From JBBARC01 sp040400005 (lineage in GTDB: Bacteria; Pseudomonadota; Alphaproteobacteria; Acetobacterales; Acetobacteraceae): DNA of 53,495 nucleotides. The DNA lies in NCBI GenBank assembly GCA_040400005.1, contig JBBARC010000019.1, forward strand, positions 1 to 53,495. Direction: 5' to 3'. The translations under genes and the position numbers were made by a program. Positions 41,887 to 50,725 of the stretch are shown here, piece after piece. The notes below the pieces were generated by a model that did no database searches, had not been told where the DNA came from, and worked only from the letters and a program-made list of their open reading frames with translations. Each line of letters begins with the position of its first letter. Position 1 is the first letter of the stretch.

Positions 41887-41984
41887 GCTGTTTGGTGGGT
41901 TTGCTATCCTCAGGCTGGGTCTTTTGCGGAGTCGTGCCGCAGGGCCATTCTGTGTTGCTGCTGTTTTTTGTCGTTGGGGCCAAT

Positions 41985-42860
41985 ATGATCCGTGCCGCCT
42001 TGTTTGCCGTGCTGCTTGCCACCGCCAGCCTGTCCGCCCACGCGCAGGATATGGAAAGCCGCGAAGGGATTGCGCTGCAAAACCAGATTTTGGATTTGCG
42101 CGCCCAGGTTGAGGCGCTGCGTAACGGCCCGGCTGCGGCAGGGCCAGCGCCGACCGAAAGCAGCCCGGTGCCGGCACGATCGCAGGAAGGGGTGCCGGGA
42201 GCGGCCAATGACGTGACCGCGGCGCTAGTGGTGCGGGTCAGCACGCTGGAAGAACAGGCGCGCGAAATGCAGGGCAAGATCGATGATCTGACCAACCAGT
42301 TGCAGCGCCAGCACGATGAGTTTGCCAAGCAAATTGGCGACATTAATTTCAAGCTTAACCCCAATGGCACGCTTGATGGTGCCCCCGGCGGTGCCCCCGG
42401 TGCGGGGCCAGCGGCTGGGGTTGCGGCCGGTGCAGCCGCTGCCGCCCTTGTGCCGCCACCACCGGCAGCGCCCAAACGCACGCCGGAATTGGCGATTAGG
42501 GCCGGGAACGCCGCCTTGGCGCGACGCGATTACGCTGGTGCGGTCGCCGCCGCCACCGAGGCTTTGCAGGCGGGGCCAGGCCCGCGCACGACGGACGCCG
42601 AATTGTTGCTGGCGCGCGGCAAGGCTGGGCAAAAAAACTGGAGCGAAGCTGCGACCGGTTTTTACAGTGTGTACAAGCGCGGCCCGAAAGGCCCCAATGC
42701 GCCGGTGGCCTTGCTGGGGGTTGCCAATGCGCTGATTGGCATGGGCAAACCCAAGGATGCGTGCAGTGCGCTGGCCAAATTAAACGTGGAATTTCCGCAT
42801 GCGGCGGCACCGGTGCACGACGCCGCCAAGGCTGCGCGCAAACGGGCAGCCTGTGTGTGA
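41985..42860 (+). CDS. cpoB: Tol-Pal system protein CpoB/YbgF
   Basis: This 291-residue periplasmic protein has a signal peptide (MIRAALFAVLLATASLSAHA) and a coiled-coil segment (about 25-45 and 70-110; LQNQILDLRAQVEALRN). After a Gly/Ala/Pro linker come TPR-like repeats (LLLARGKAGQKNWSEAATGF, then GMGKPKDACSALAKLNVEFP). CpoB trimerises by its coiled coil and couples Tol action to murein synthesis. ATG 41985 is set by the signal peptide. Confidence 0.9.
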   Translation: MIRAALFAVLLATASLSAHAQDMESREGIALQNQILDLRAQVEALRNGPAAAGPAPTESSPVPARSQEGVPGAANDVTAALVVRVSTLEEQAREMQGKIDDLTNQLQRQHDEFAKQIGDINFKLNPNGTLDGAPGGAPGAGPAAGVAAGAAAAALVPPPPAAPKRTPELAIRAGNAALARRDYAGAVAAATEALQAGPGPRTTDAELLLARGKAGQKNWSEAATGFYSVYKRGPKGPNAPVALLGVANALIGMGKPKDACSALAKLNVEFPHAAAPVHDAAKAARKRAACV

Positions 42861-42902
42861 ACCTGGTTTTGGCCGAAGTGATATCCGCGCCACGGTAAAA
42901 CC

Positions 42903-44138
42903 ATGATGGCTGCGGTGGGGTTGGCGGTTGCGCCTGACGAATTTGCCCGGATGATGGCAGCACTGGGCCCCTTCGCGCCGGGGCGGCGCGTGGCGGTGGC
43001 GGTAAGTGGTGGTGCCGATAGTATGGCGCTGGCGCTGCTGGCGGCCGATTGGGGCAATCCGCTCTGCCTTGTTATTGATCACGGGTTGCGCGCGGGATCG
43101 GCGACGGACGCCGCCCTGACCGCTGAGCGGCTGGGTGCGCGCGGCATTGCGCACAAAGTGTTGACGCTGACCCACTTGGCGGCAGGCCCAGGCCTTGCGG
43201 CACGCGCGCGGGCGGCCCGCTACGAGGCGTTGATCGGGGCCGTGCGCGAGGCCGGTTTGTGCGATGTTTTACTGGGCCACCATGCGCGCGACCAGGCCGA
43301 AACCCGGCTTATTCGCGCCCGCGCTGCCAGTGGGGAGGCCGGGCTTGCCGGCATGGCAGCGATTGTTGAGCTTCCCGATATCCGGCTTTTGCGCCCCTTA
43401 CTTGCCGTGGCACCGGGGCGGTTACGGGTAACCCTGCGCGATCGCGCGGTGGGTTGGGTGGAAGACCCCAGTAATACAGATATGCGCGCCGAACGGGTGC
43501 GCCATCGGGTGCACCTTGCCGACGCCGATGGCGATGGCGCGGCGGTTTCGGCTTTGTTGGCCGCGACCCAAACCCAAGGGGTGGCGCGGGCCGCCGATGA
43601 TGTGGCGGTGGCGGCTGAGCTTGCAGCCGGCGTGGAAATATACCCGCAAGGCTTTGCCGTGGTGCGGGCGGCAAGGTTAACCGCCAAAGCATTGGGCGCC
43701 CTGATCCGCGCCATCGGCGGTGGCGCCTACCCGGCACCCACGCGGGCGGTGGCGCACTTAGCCGCCGATCTGCGCCCGGCAACCCTTGCTGGCACGCGAT
43801 TGTTGCCGGCGGGTAAATACGGCCCAGGGTTTTTACTGGTGCGCGAAGCCGCAGCCATTGCGGCATCAGTGCCCGGCGTTGCCGGCATGGTGTGGGACCG
43901 GCGGTTTCGGCTCGACCCCACCAGCCTAGTGCCAGCCGGGGCGGTGGTCACCGGTGGTGGCGGTGCTGCCCACCTGCCGGCTGCGGTGCGTGCGGCCATG
44001 CCACGGTTAATGCTGAATGATGTGCCACTTGCCGCCGCGTTCTGGTATAGTCCCGCAGTGCCTGCGGCCGGTGCGCCGTTCGCGCTGGGGATAGGTGATT
44101 TTGGGGGGTGCGAAGTGCCGCTTGCCACCCCATGTTGA
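42903..44138 (+). CDS. tilS: tRNA(Ile)-lysidine synthase TilS
   Basis: This 411-residue N-type ATP pyrophosphatase has the P-loop SGGADS (residues 35-40). Further signatures are GHHARDQAETRLIRARAASG and LRPLLAVAPGRLRVTLRDRAVGWVEDPSNTD. It attaches lysine to C34 of tRNA-Ile(CAU), an essential step for reading AUA. The Asp in EDPSNTD is typical. It sits between cpoB and ftsH as in most alphaproteobacteria. Either ATG 42903 or 42906 can start it. Confidence 0.94.
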   Translation: MMAAVGLAVAPDEFARMMAALGPFAPGRRVAVAVSGGADSMALALLAADWGNPLCLVIDHGLRAGSATDAALTAERLGARGIAHKVLTLTHLAAGPGLAARARAARYEALIGAVREAGLCDVLLGHHARDQAETRLIRARAASGEAGLAGMAAIVELPDIRLLRPLLAVAPGRLRVTLRDRAVGWVEDPSNTDMRAERVRHRVHLADADGDGAAVSALLAATQTQGVARAADDVAVAAELAAGVEIYPQGFAVVRAARLTAKALGALIRAIGGGAYPAPTRAVAHLAADLRPATLAGTRLLPAGKYGPGFLLVREAAAIAASVPGVAGMVWDRRFRLDPTSLVPAGAVVTGGGGAAHLPAAVRAAMPRLMLNDVPLAAAFWYSPAVPAAGAPFALGIGDFGGCEVPLATPC

Positions 44139-44185
44139 TTGCAACGCAGTTTGCGGCCACGATAGCAGGCTGCACGCGCCCCCCG

Positions 44186-44202
44186 CCCCAAACATCTTGG
44201 GG
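44186..44202 (+). promoter_or_regulatory. Leader hairpin upstream of ftsH
   Basis: CCCCAA-ACATC-TTGGGG forms a perfect 6-bp stem with a 5-base loop, 26 bp before the ftsH ATG. It has no T-run, so it is not a terminator. It may stabilise or gate the ftsH leader. Confidence 0.35.
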
Positions 44203-44228
44203 TAACACGACGCCAGAGACGGGATGAT

Positions 44229-46157
44229 ATGAGCAATTTTGGCCGAAACCTCGCCCTTTGGGTTGGCATCGCCTTGGTGTTGGTGGTGCTGTTTAATCTC
44301 TTTCAGCCGGGCGGGTCTAGCACGCGCGGCAGCCAGATGGCCTATTCGGACTTCCTGCAGGAAGTGAATAGCGGCCACGTGCAGGATGTGGTGATCCAGG
44401 GCCACACCGTTGCCGGCAAACTGGCCGATGGCCGCAATTTTCAAACTTTTACGCCGGAAGATCCCGGCCTGGTGACCAAGCTCACGGATAAAGGCGTGCG
44501 GGTTATCGCCAAGCCCGATGATGATGGCTTGAGCCCCTTCATGCATCTGGTCGTCAGTTGGCTGCCGATGATCGTGCTGGTCGGCGTGTGGGCGTTCTTT
44601 ATGCGCCAAATGCAATCGGGCGGCAGCCGCGGCGCCATGGGGTTTGGCAAAAGCCGTGCCCGTATGCTGACCGAAAAGCAGGGCCGGATTACGTTTGATG
44701 ACGTCGCGGGCATCGATGAAGCGAAAACGGAATTGCAGGAAATTGTTGAATTTTTGAAGGACCCGCAAAAATTTCAGCGCCTGGGCGGCAAAATTCCCAA
44801 AGGCGTGCTGCTGATGGGGCCGCCGGGCACCGGTAAAACCCTGCTGGCGCGCGCTATTGCGGGTGAGGCCAACGTGCCGTTCTTCACCATTTCAGGCTCT
44901 GACTTCGTCGAGATGTTTGTGGGCGTTGGTGCCAGCCGTGTGCGCGACATGTTCGAGCAGGGCAAGAAGAACGCACCATGCATTATCTTCATCGACGAAA
45001 TCGACGCGGTCGGCCGCCATCGCGGTGCGGGCTTAGGTGGTGGCAACGATGAACGCGAGCAGACGCTCAACCAGATGCTGGTGGAGATGGACGGGTTCGA
45101 AAGCAATGAAGGGGTTATCCTGATTGCGGCAACCAACCGCCCCGACGTGCTGGACCCGGCCTTGTTGCGCCCCGGCCGGTTCGATCGCCAGGTTGTGGTG
45201 CCTAACCCAGATGTGAACGGGCGCGAGAAAATTTTGCGCGTGCACATGCGTAAAGTGCCGCTATCGGCCGATGTTGATCCCAAAGTGATTGCCCGCGGCA
45301 CGCCCGGTTTTTCGGGTGCTGATCTGGCCAATTTGGTCAACGAGGCAGCGCTGCTGGCAGCCCGGCTTTCGCGCCGCACCGTGGGCATGGCCGAGCTTGA
45401 ATCGGCCAAAGACAAAGTGCTGATGGGCGCGGAACGGCGCAGTTTGGTGATGAGCGACGACGAGAAGAAAATGACCGCCTACCATGAAGGTGGCCATGCG
45501 CTGTGCGCGATGATCGAAACCGAATGCGACCCGGTGCATAAAGCAACCATCATTCCGCGTGGCCGGGCTTTGGGTTTGGTGATGAGCCTGCCGGAAGGCG
45601 ACCGCTATTCCAAAAGCAAATCGAAACTGCTGGCCGAGCTGACCATGGCGATGGGCGGGCGGGCGGCCGAGGAGATTATTTTTGGTGCCGATAAGGTCAG
45701 CAATGGTGCCTCCGGCGACATTAAAATGGCAACCGATCAGGCCCGCCGCATGGTGACCGAATGGGGCATGAGCGACCGGCTCGGCATGATCGCCTATGGC
45801 GATAACAGCCAGGAAGTGTTTTTGGGCCATTCGGTAACGCAGAGCAAAAACGTCAGCGAGCATACGGCGCAGCAGATTGATATCGAGATCAAGTCGATTA
45901 TCGATGCGGCTTATGATAAAGCACGGCAGATCCTCAGCGATAACGTGGCCGATCTGCATCGTGTGGCGAAAGGCTTGCTGGAATACGAAACCTTGTCGGG
46001 CGATGAAATTCGCACGGTGATGCGTGGTGAGCCAGTGATCCGCCAGGTGCTGGACGAACCAGTGGCCGAATCGCGGCGTGCCAGTGTGCCCAACACCAGC
46101 ACGCCCAAAGCAAGCCCGATGCCGCCAAATCTTGGCGCGGCACCGGCTGCTGGCTAG
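44229..46157 (+). CDS. ftsH: ATP-dependent zinc metalloprotease FtsH
   Basis: This 642-residue membrane AAA+ protease has two membrane helices flanking a periplasmic segment (about residues 8-25 and 105-125). Walker A GPPGTGKT is at 197-204 and Walker B IFIDEIDAVG follows. The second region of homology is RPGRFDRQV, and the zinc site HEGGH is at 419-423. It degrades membrane proteins and regulators such as LpxC or RpoH in relatives. The C-terminal 35 residues are variable. Confidence 0.97.
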   Translation: MSNFGRNLALWVGIALVLVVLFNLFQPGGSSTRGSQMAYSDFLQEVNSGHVQDVVIQGHTVAGKLADGRNFQTFTPEDPGLVTKLTDKGVRVIAKPDDDGLSPFMHLVVSWLPMIVLVGVWAFFMRQMQSGGSRGAMGFGKSRARMLTEKQGRITFDDVAGIDEAKTELQEIVEFLKDPQKFQRLGGKIPKGVLLMGPPGTGKTLLARAIAGEANVPFFTISGSDFVEMFVGVGASRVRDMFEQGKKNAPCIIFIDEIDAVGRHRGAGLGGGNDEREQTLNQMLVEMDGFESNEGVILIAATNRPDVLDPALLRPGRFDRQVVVPNPDVNGREKILRVHMRKVPLSADVDPKVIARGTPGFSGADLANLVNEAALLAARLSRRTVGMAELESAKDKVLMGAERRSLVMSDDEKKMTAYHEGGHALCAMIETECDPVHKATIIPRGRALGLVMSLPEGDRYSKSKSKLLAELTMAMGGRAAEEIIFGADKVSNGASGDIKMATDQARRMVTEWGMSDRLGMIAYGDNSQEVFLGHSVTQSKNVSEHTAQQIDIEIKSIIDAAYDKARQILSDNVADLHRVAKGLLEYETLSGDEIRTVMRGEPVIRQVLDEPVAESRRASVPNTSTPKASPMPPNLGAAPAAG

Positions 46158-46184
46158 CCCGCTAAACGGGGGCAGGGTCGTTCC

Positions 46185-47054
46185 TTGCCCCCGGCGGCGT
46201 CTTTGATGGCAGGGCTGACGACCCCATCGGTGATGGGGATACTGAATGTAACCCCTGATAGCTTTTCTGATGGCGGCCGGTTTGCCGTGATCGATGCCGC
46301 CTTGGCTGCCGGCCGCGCCATGAGCCAGGCTGGTGCTGCGATGATTGACGTAGGCGGCGAAAGCACCCGGCCAGGGGCGGCCGTGATCCCGCCCGATGAA
46401 GAGCAACGGCGTATTTTGCCGGTGGTGGCAGGGTTGGTGGCCGAGGGCATTGCGGTGTCGGTGGATACCCGCAACGCCGCCACGATGCGCGCCATGCTGC
46501 GCGCCGGCGCCACCATGATCAACGACGTGAGCGGCCTGACCCACGACCCCCAGGCCGCCGCCGTGGTGGCGGAGCACGCCTGCCACATTGTGCTCATGCA
46601 CATGCGCGGCACGCCGCAAACCATGGCAGGCTTGACCGATTACGATGATGTGCTGGCCGAGGTGTGCGCCGGGCTTACTGCGCGCCGTGATGCGGCCCTG
46701 GCTGCCGGCATAAAGCCCGCCAATATAGTGCTGGACCCCGGCATAGGGTTCGCCAAAACGCCGGCGCAAAGTGTGGCGCTGCTGCGCGGGCTGCCGGCGA
46801 TCTGCGTGCTTGGCCTGCCGGTGTTAGTCGGGGTTTCGCGCAAGGTGGTGATTGGGGTACTTAGCGGGGAGCCTGATCCGGCAAGGCGCGATGCGGGATC
46901 GATCGTTGCTGGGGTGTTTGCGGCCGAACAAGGTGCGGCCTTGCTTCGTGTGCATGATGTCGCCGGGCATGTGCAGGCGTTAAGGGTTTGGGCGGGGGTG
47001 CGCGGAGGGGTAAAAACGTTCTTTTCTGGTAACGGACAGGTCTCTGCCTGTTGA
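46185..47054 (+). CDS. folP: Dihydropteroate synthase FolP
   Basis: This 289-residue TIM-barrel enzyme joins pABA to dihydropterin pyrophosphate in folate synthesis. The signatures are MGILNVTPDSFSDGGRF and DVGGESTRPGA, with INDVSGL and LDPGIGFAKT further on. TTG 46185 with GGCAGGG upstream or ATG 46206 may start it. It follows ftsH by 27 bp. The glmM gene that often follows folP is absent; a broken carbonic anhydrase lies convergent 5 bp after it. Confidence 0.95.
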   Translation: MPPAASLMAGLTTPSVMGILNVTPDSFSDGGRFAVIDAALAAGRAMSQAGAAMIDVGGESTRPGAAVIPPDEEQRRILPVVAGLVAEGIAVSVDTRNAATMRAMLRAGATMINDVSGLTHDPQAAAVVAEHACHIVLMHMRGTPQTMAGLTDYDDVLAEVCAGLTARRDAALAAGIKPANIVLDPGIGFAKTPAQSVALLRGLPAICVLGLPVLVGVSRKVVIGVLSGEPDPARRDAGSIVAGVFAAEQGAALLRVHDVAGHVQALRVWAGVRGGVKTFFSGNGQVSAC

Positions 47055-47059
47055 TCACG

Positions 47060-47553
47060 CTATGCGCAGCCGGGCCATTGGCCGGGTAGTTTTTCGCCGT
47101 GCTGCAGCACTTTGATGGCGGCAGAAATCGCGCCGCAGCCTGAATGGCCGAGGACCATGATCAAGGGTACGCCCAAAAACCGCACAGCATATTCAAGGCT
47201 TGCCAGCCCGCCGCCGTTCACAAACCACCGGCCACCCGTTCGACAAATACATCGCCCAAGCCTTGATCGAAGATCACTTCCGGGGCCACCCGCGAATCGG
47301 CGCAGGCGACAATGGCGGCAATCGGGTATTGCGCGTCGGCCCGCGCCGCGCGGCCCACGCTGTCATCGCGGTTGGTGGCAGTATTGGCGCAGTAACGGGC
47401 GTTGCCCGCAACAAGCCGGCCCAGCGGATCGTTAGGCGGAATGGCGTTTGGGGCCCCCGGCCCAACCGCCGCCCGCGCGCCGCCGCCAATGGCAAGTGTC
47501 GCAAGCGATGCGCCAAGCAACGCACGCCGGGATAAACCGCACTGCACACACAT
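47060..47553 (-). pseudogene. Beta-carbonic anhydrase, frameshifted and C-terminally truncated
   Basis: The frame from ATG 47553 starts with a twin-arginine leader (SRRALLGAS), then NARYCANTATN and VACADSRVAPEVIFDQGLGD, and hits a stop after VAGGL at 47218. Shifting one base restores FVNGGGLASLEYAVRFLGVP, LIMVLGHSGCGAISAAIKVL and QHGEKLPGQ before a stop at 47060. All four zinc-site residues (Cys-Asp and His-Cys) are present but split by the shift. About 80 C-terminal residues are missing, cut at the folP end. A sequencing error could explain the shift, not the truncation. Confidence 0.85.
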
Positions 47554-47608
47554 CGAACCGCCCGTTCCCTTTAATGACCCTGCCGCCTAACCCAAAACGC
47601 ACCAAACA

Positions 47609-47655
47609 TACAAAAGTCTTTTGCTTCTTTTCCTCAGAAAAGAAGACCTTACTTC
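47609..47655 (+). repeat. Solo palindromic element f
   Basis: CAAAAGTCTTTTG is followed by a 9-bp hairpin (47624-47645) whose loop is CTCA instead of TTCA, then tail GAAGACCTTACTTCAC. It lies between the divergent carbonic anhydrase remnant and the lpxR-like gene, so it cannot simply be a convergent terminator. Confidence 0.9.
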
Positions 47656-47731
47656 ACGCGAACCTTGCCCAGCCCTTGCGGCGCACCCAGCTATGGTGAC
47701 ACTACGGAACACTCATCCTGGATGGCCAAAA

Positions 47732-48757
47732 ATGATGCGTCTCGCCTTCAGCGCCGCCCTACTTGCAATACTGGGGGTAGCCCCGGCCGCCTGGGCGCAG
47801 CAAGCACCGCCGGGCGCTGAGAGCGATGCGGGCAGTATCGTTACCCTGCAAGCTGAAAACGACGCGGTTTCAACGCTTAAAGGCACATCTGATCAGTATT
47901 ATACCAGCGGGTTAAGGCTGGGCTATGTCTCTGGCGTGAACGAAAATAGTTTGGCCAACGACATTAGTGCGGCGATCTGGGGGGCGGGCGCATCCCGGCT
48001 GTCGATCGACCTCTCCCAGGCAATTTATACCCCGCGCAATACCCAGATTAGCCCGCCCAACCCAGCCGACCGCCCCTATGCCGGCGTGTTGCTGGCAAGT
48101 TTTGGCGTGGTGCACGATACCGCCAACACGCGCGACCAATTGGCCCTGGGCCTAGGGGTTGCCGGCCCATCTGCCCTGGGGCGCCAGGTGCAAAATGGCT
48201 CTCACAGCCTGATCAGTGACCCCGACAATAAAGGCTGGCACTACCAGGTGCCCGACCAGCCGGCGATCAGTGTCGCTGCCAGCCGAATCTGGCGCTTACC
48301 GCTGGGCGACGTGTTTGGCTTGCAAACCGATGCCCTGCCATCCGCGGGGGCAACCTTGGGCGATGTGCGCATTGCCCTGCAGGCTGGCGGGCTGCTGCGC
48401 ATTGGCGAAGGGCTAGACTCAGATTTCGGCCCCACCCGCATTGCCGCCGGCCCTGCCGGGGCGGCGCTGAACGGTGGTGATGCGTTTGTGACCGTGGCGC
48501 CGTTATCGTGGTCGTTTTTTGCCGGTGTGGATGGCCAGGCGGTGGCTTATGATTACGCGATCGACGGTGCCGCCTTTCGCACCAATTCGCCGCGCGCCCA
48601 TCGGATTTGGGACCAGGGCGGCATGATCGCCGGTGCATCCGTTTTGTGGCACGGCGTGCGCATCACCTACACGCAGGATTGGCGCACCCAGGAAACCGCG
48701 CACGCCAAAGCCGGGTTGTTCAATTTTGGCTCACTTTCGGCGGCGGTGCGGTTTTAA
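47732..48757 (+). CDS. Lipid A deacylase LpxR family outer-membrane protein
   Basis: This 341-residue outer-membrane beta-barrel has a signal peptide (MMRLAFSAALLAILGVAPAAWA). The LpxR/DUF2219 signatures are ENDAVSTLKGTSDQYYTSGLR, NPADRPYAGVLLASFG and AGPSALGRQVQNGSH. LpxR removes the 3'-acyloxyacyl chain of lipid A in a calcium-dependent way. The final residue is Phe, as for barrel proteins. ATG 47732 is set by the signal peptide. It is transcribed alone between element f and a 12-bp tandem repeat. Confidence 0.88.
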   Translation: MMRLAFSAALLAILGVAPAAWAQQAPPGAESDAGSIVTLQAENDAVSTLKGTSDQYYTSGLRLGYVSGVNENSLANDISAAIWGAGASRLSIDLSQAIYTPRNTQISPPNPADRPYAGVLLASFGVVHDTANTRDQLALGLGVAGPSALGRQVQNGSHSLISDPDNKGWHYQVPDQPAISVAASRIWRLPLGDVFGLQTDALPSAGATLGDVRIALQAGGLLRIGEGLDSDFGPTRIAAGPAGAALNGGDAFVTVAPLSWSFFAGVDGQAVAYDYAIDGAAFRTNSPRAHRIWDQGGMIAGASVLWHGVRITYTQDWRTQETAHAKAGLFNFGSLSAAVRF

Positions 48758-48767
48758 AGCGCGCCCC

Positions 48768-48815
48768 CCTCTCACGGCGCCTCTCACAGCACCACTCACT
48801 GCACCACTCACTGCG
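48768..48815. repeat. Four 12-bp tandem repeats (minisatellite)
   Basis: Four head-to-tail units: CCTCTCACGGCG, CCTCTCACAGCA, CCACTCACTGCA, CCACTCACTGCG. They fill most of the gap between the lpxR-like gene and mltB, about 40 bp before the mltB start. No promoter can be assigned here; copy number may vary. Confidence 0.85.
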
Positions 48816-48853
48816 GGCTTCTCCGGTTTGGCGCGCTGTGGCATCCTGCGGCA

Positions 48854-49813
48854 ATGCACACACGCCGAGTCTTTATCGCATCCGCCCTGGCGGTTACCGC
48901 GACCCCCGCCATGGCCGGGGGCGGATTTCCTGCATTTTTAGCCAGTCTTCGCGTCGAGGCGCGCGGCGCTGGTATTTCGGCGACCACTTTTAACGCCGCT
49001 TTTGCTGGTGTTACCCCTAACGCGCGGGTGCTGGAACTGGATCATCACCAGCCAGAATTCACCATGACATTTGCGCAGTATCGCGCCCGGGTCATGCCGC
49101 AAAGCCGCGTGGATGCTGGCCGCGCCGCTTTCGCCGCCAACCGCACGGTGCTGGCCGCCGTGGATGGACGCTACCCGACCGACCCGCGGGTGGTTACCGG
49201 CATTTGGGGCCTGGAATCCGGGTTTGGCGTCAAAACCGGCAATTTCCGTATTATCGAGGCGCTGGCGACCCTTGCCTATGATGGCCGCCGTGCCAGCTAT
49301 TTTCGCACCGAGCTGTTAAAAGCCCTGCGCATTTTAGAAGACGGCGACATTGCGCCGGCGGCGATGACCGGCAGTTGGGCCGGCGCCATGGGCCAGCCGC
49401 AGTTTATGCCCAGTTCGTATCTGGCCTATGCGGTGGATTTCGATGGCGATGGCAGGCGCGATATCTGGCATTCGCGCGCCGATGTGTTCGCCTCGATCTC
49501 CAACTACATTATGCGCAGCGGCTGGCACGCGGGTGAACCCTGGGGGCAGGCGATCCAACTGCCGCGCGGCTTTAACCCCGGCATCGCCGGGCGCCAAAAC
49601 CAGCGCAGTTTAGGCGCCTGGAGCGACATGGGCGTCCGCCGTATCGATGGCGGCATGTTTTCGCGCGGCGATGTGCGCGGTGCGGTGGTGATCCCCGATG
49701 GTATCGGCGGTGATGCTTTTATGGTGTACCGCAATTTTGCCGCCATTAGAAAATACAATCCTTCGGATTATTATGCGCTGGGGGTTGGCTTGTTGGGCAA
49801 TGCCTGCGCGTGA
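48854..49813 (+). CDS. Lytic murein transglycosylase B family
   Basis: This 319-residue MltB-type enzyme cleaves the MurNAc-GlcNAc bond to give anhydro-muropeptides. Leader MHTRRVFIASALAV has twin arginines before the hydrophobic segment. The catalytic Glu is in GIWGLESGFG. AGAMGQPQFMPSSYLAYAVD and FDGDGRRDIW are family signatures. No lipobox is present, so it is periplasmic and soluble. The stop overlaps the rlpA-like start by 4 bp (GTGA). Confidence 0.94.
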   Translation: MHTRRVFIASALAVTATPAMAGGGFPAFLASLRVEARGAGISATTFNAAFAGVTPNARVLELDHHQPEFTMTFAQYRARVMPQSRVDAGRAAFAANRTVLAAVDGRYPTDPRVVTGIWGLESGFGVKTGNFRIIEALATLAYDGRRASYFRTELLKALRILEDGDIAPAAMTGSWAGAMGQPQFMPSSYLAYAVDFDGDGRRDIWHSRADVFASISNYIMRSGWHAGEPWGQAIQLPRGFNPGIAGRQNQRSLGAWSDMGVRRIDGGMFSRGDVRGAVVIPDGIGGDAFMVYRNFAAIRKYNPSDYYALGVGLLGNACA

Positions 49814-50715
49814 GTATCGGATCGGCAAAACAGACAAGTGCTGCCGGAATTATACTTTGTCTGAGCCTGCTTGCAGGATGCACGCGCACTATCGTTGTGC
49901 CGCCGCCAGCGCCGAAACCACACTACCAGCTAGGTGGTGCCTACCAACTTGATGGCTACTGGTTTTACCCGGCCGAAGATTACGGGCTGGATGCCACCGG
50001 CATCGCCAGCGTGCAGCCGGCTGGCAGCAAGGGCCTAACCGCCGATGGCGAAGCGATCGACGATGGCGCCCTGACGGCCGCCATGCAAACCCTGCAATTA
50101 CCGGCGATTGTGACAATCACCAATTTGCAAAACGGGCTGCAAACTAGCTTGCGGGTAAACGATCGCGGGCCGGCTGACCCGGCGCGCCTCATCGCCCTAT
50201 CGCCGCGGGCGGCAATGCTGCTGCGCGTGCCGGCAGGGCAGGCGGCATTGGTGCGCGTGCAAATCGATGGGGTGACCAGCCGCCAGCTCACCGAACAGCT
50301 TGGTGGGGGCCCGAGCTTACAAATCGCCACGGCGGCGCGCGGCGCTGTGACCGCGCAGGATCTGCCTCCCCCAGGTGGGACCGCACAGCCAGGGGTATCG
50401 CGCCAAATTGGCCTAGCGGTGGTGCACGAAACCGCCCCCCGCATCCCCGATCGGCTGCCCGACGTGTTGCGCCGCGTGCCGGTGTTTGCGGGCCAAATCT
50501 ATCTGCGCGCTGGCAGTTTTGGCCGGCTACGCTATGCCGAGGAACGCGCCGAGCAGCTTTCAGGACTCGGCAGCGATGTGCTGAACTCTCGCGAAGGCCG
50601 CACAACCGTTTACACCGTGCGCGCCGGCCCCTTCGCAAGCATTGCGGCGGCAGACCAGGCCATGGAAACCGCGCGGCGCCGCGGTGTGCTGGATGCCCGG
50701 TTGACCGTTGAGTAA
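49810..50715 (+). CDS. RlpA-like lipoprotein with SPOR domain, catalytic His replaced
   Basis: This 301-residue lipoprotein has lipobox LAGC (Cys24), an RlpA double-psi barrel (about 60-145) and a C-terminal SPOR domain (about 220-300, YLRAGSFGRLRYAEERAEQL). RlpA normally has TAAHRTLP with a catalytic His; here the segment is LTAAMQTLQ, with Met92 at that place. Asp118 in VNDRGP is kept. It may bind denuded glycan at the septum but not cleave. It is coupled to mltB and followed by dacC. Confidence 0.88.
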   Translation: MSIGSAKQTSAAGIILCLSLLAGCTRTIVVPPPAPKPHYQLGGAYQLDGYWFYPAEDYGLDATGIASVQPAGSKGLTADGEAIDDGALTAAMQTLQLPAIVTITNLQNGLQTSLRVNDRGPADPARLIALSPRAAMLLRVPAGQAALVRVQIDGVTSRQLTEQLGGGPSLQIATAARGAVTAQDLPPPGGTAQPGVSRQIGLAVVHETAPRIPDRLPDVLRRVPVFAGQIYLRAGSFGRLRYAEERAEQLSGLGSDVLNSREGRTTVYTVRAGPFASIAAADQAMETARRRGVLDARLTVE

Positions 50716-50725
50716 AGGACTAACC

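Noticed and set aside
45261..46769. 502-codon open frame on the minus strand
   Set aside because: It lies antisense across ftsH and folP, both of which carry full catalytic motifs. Its composition is that of a shadow frame.
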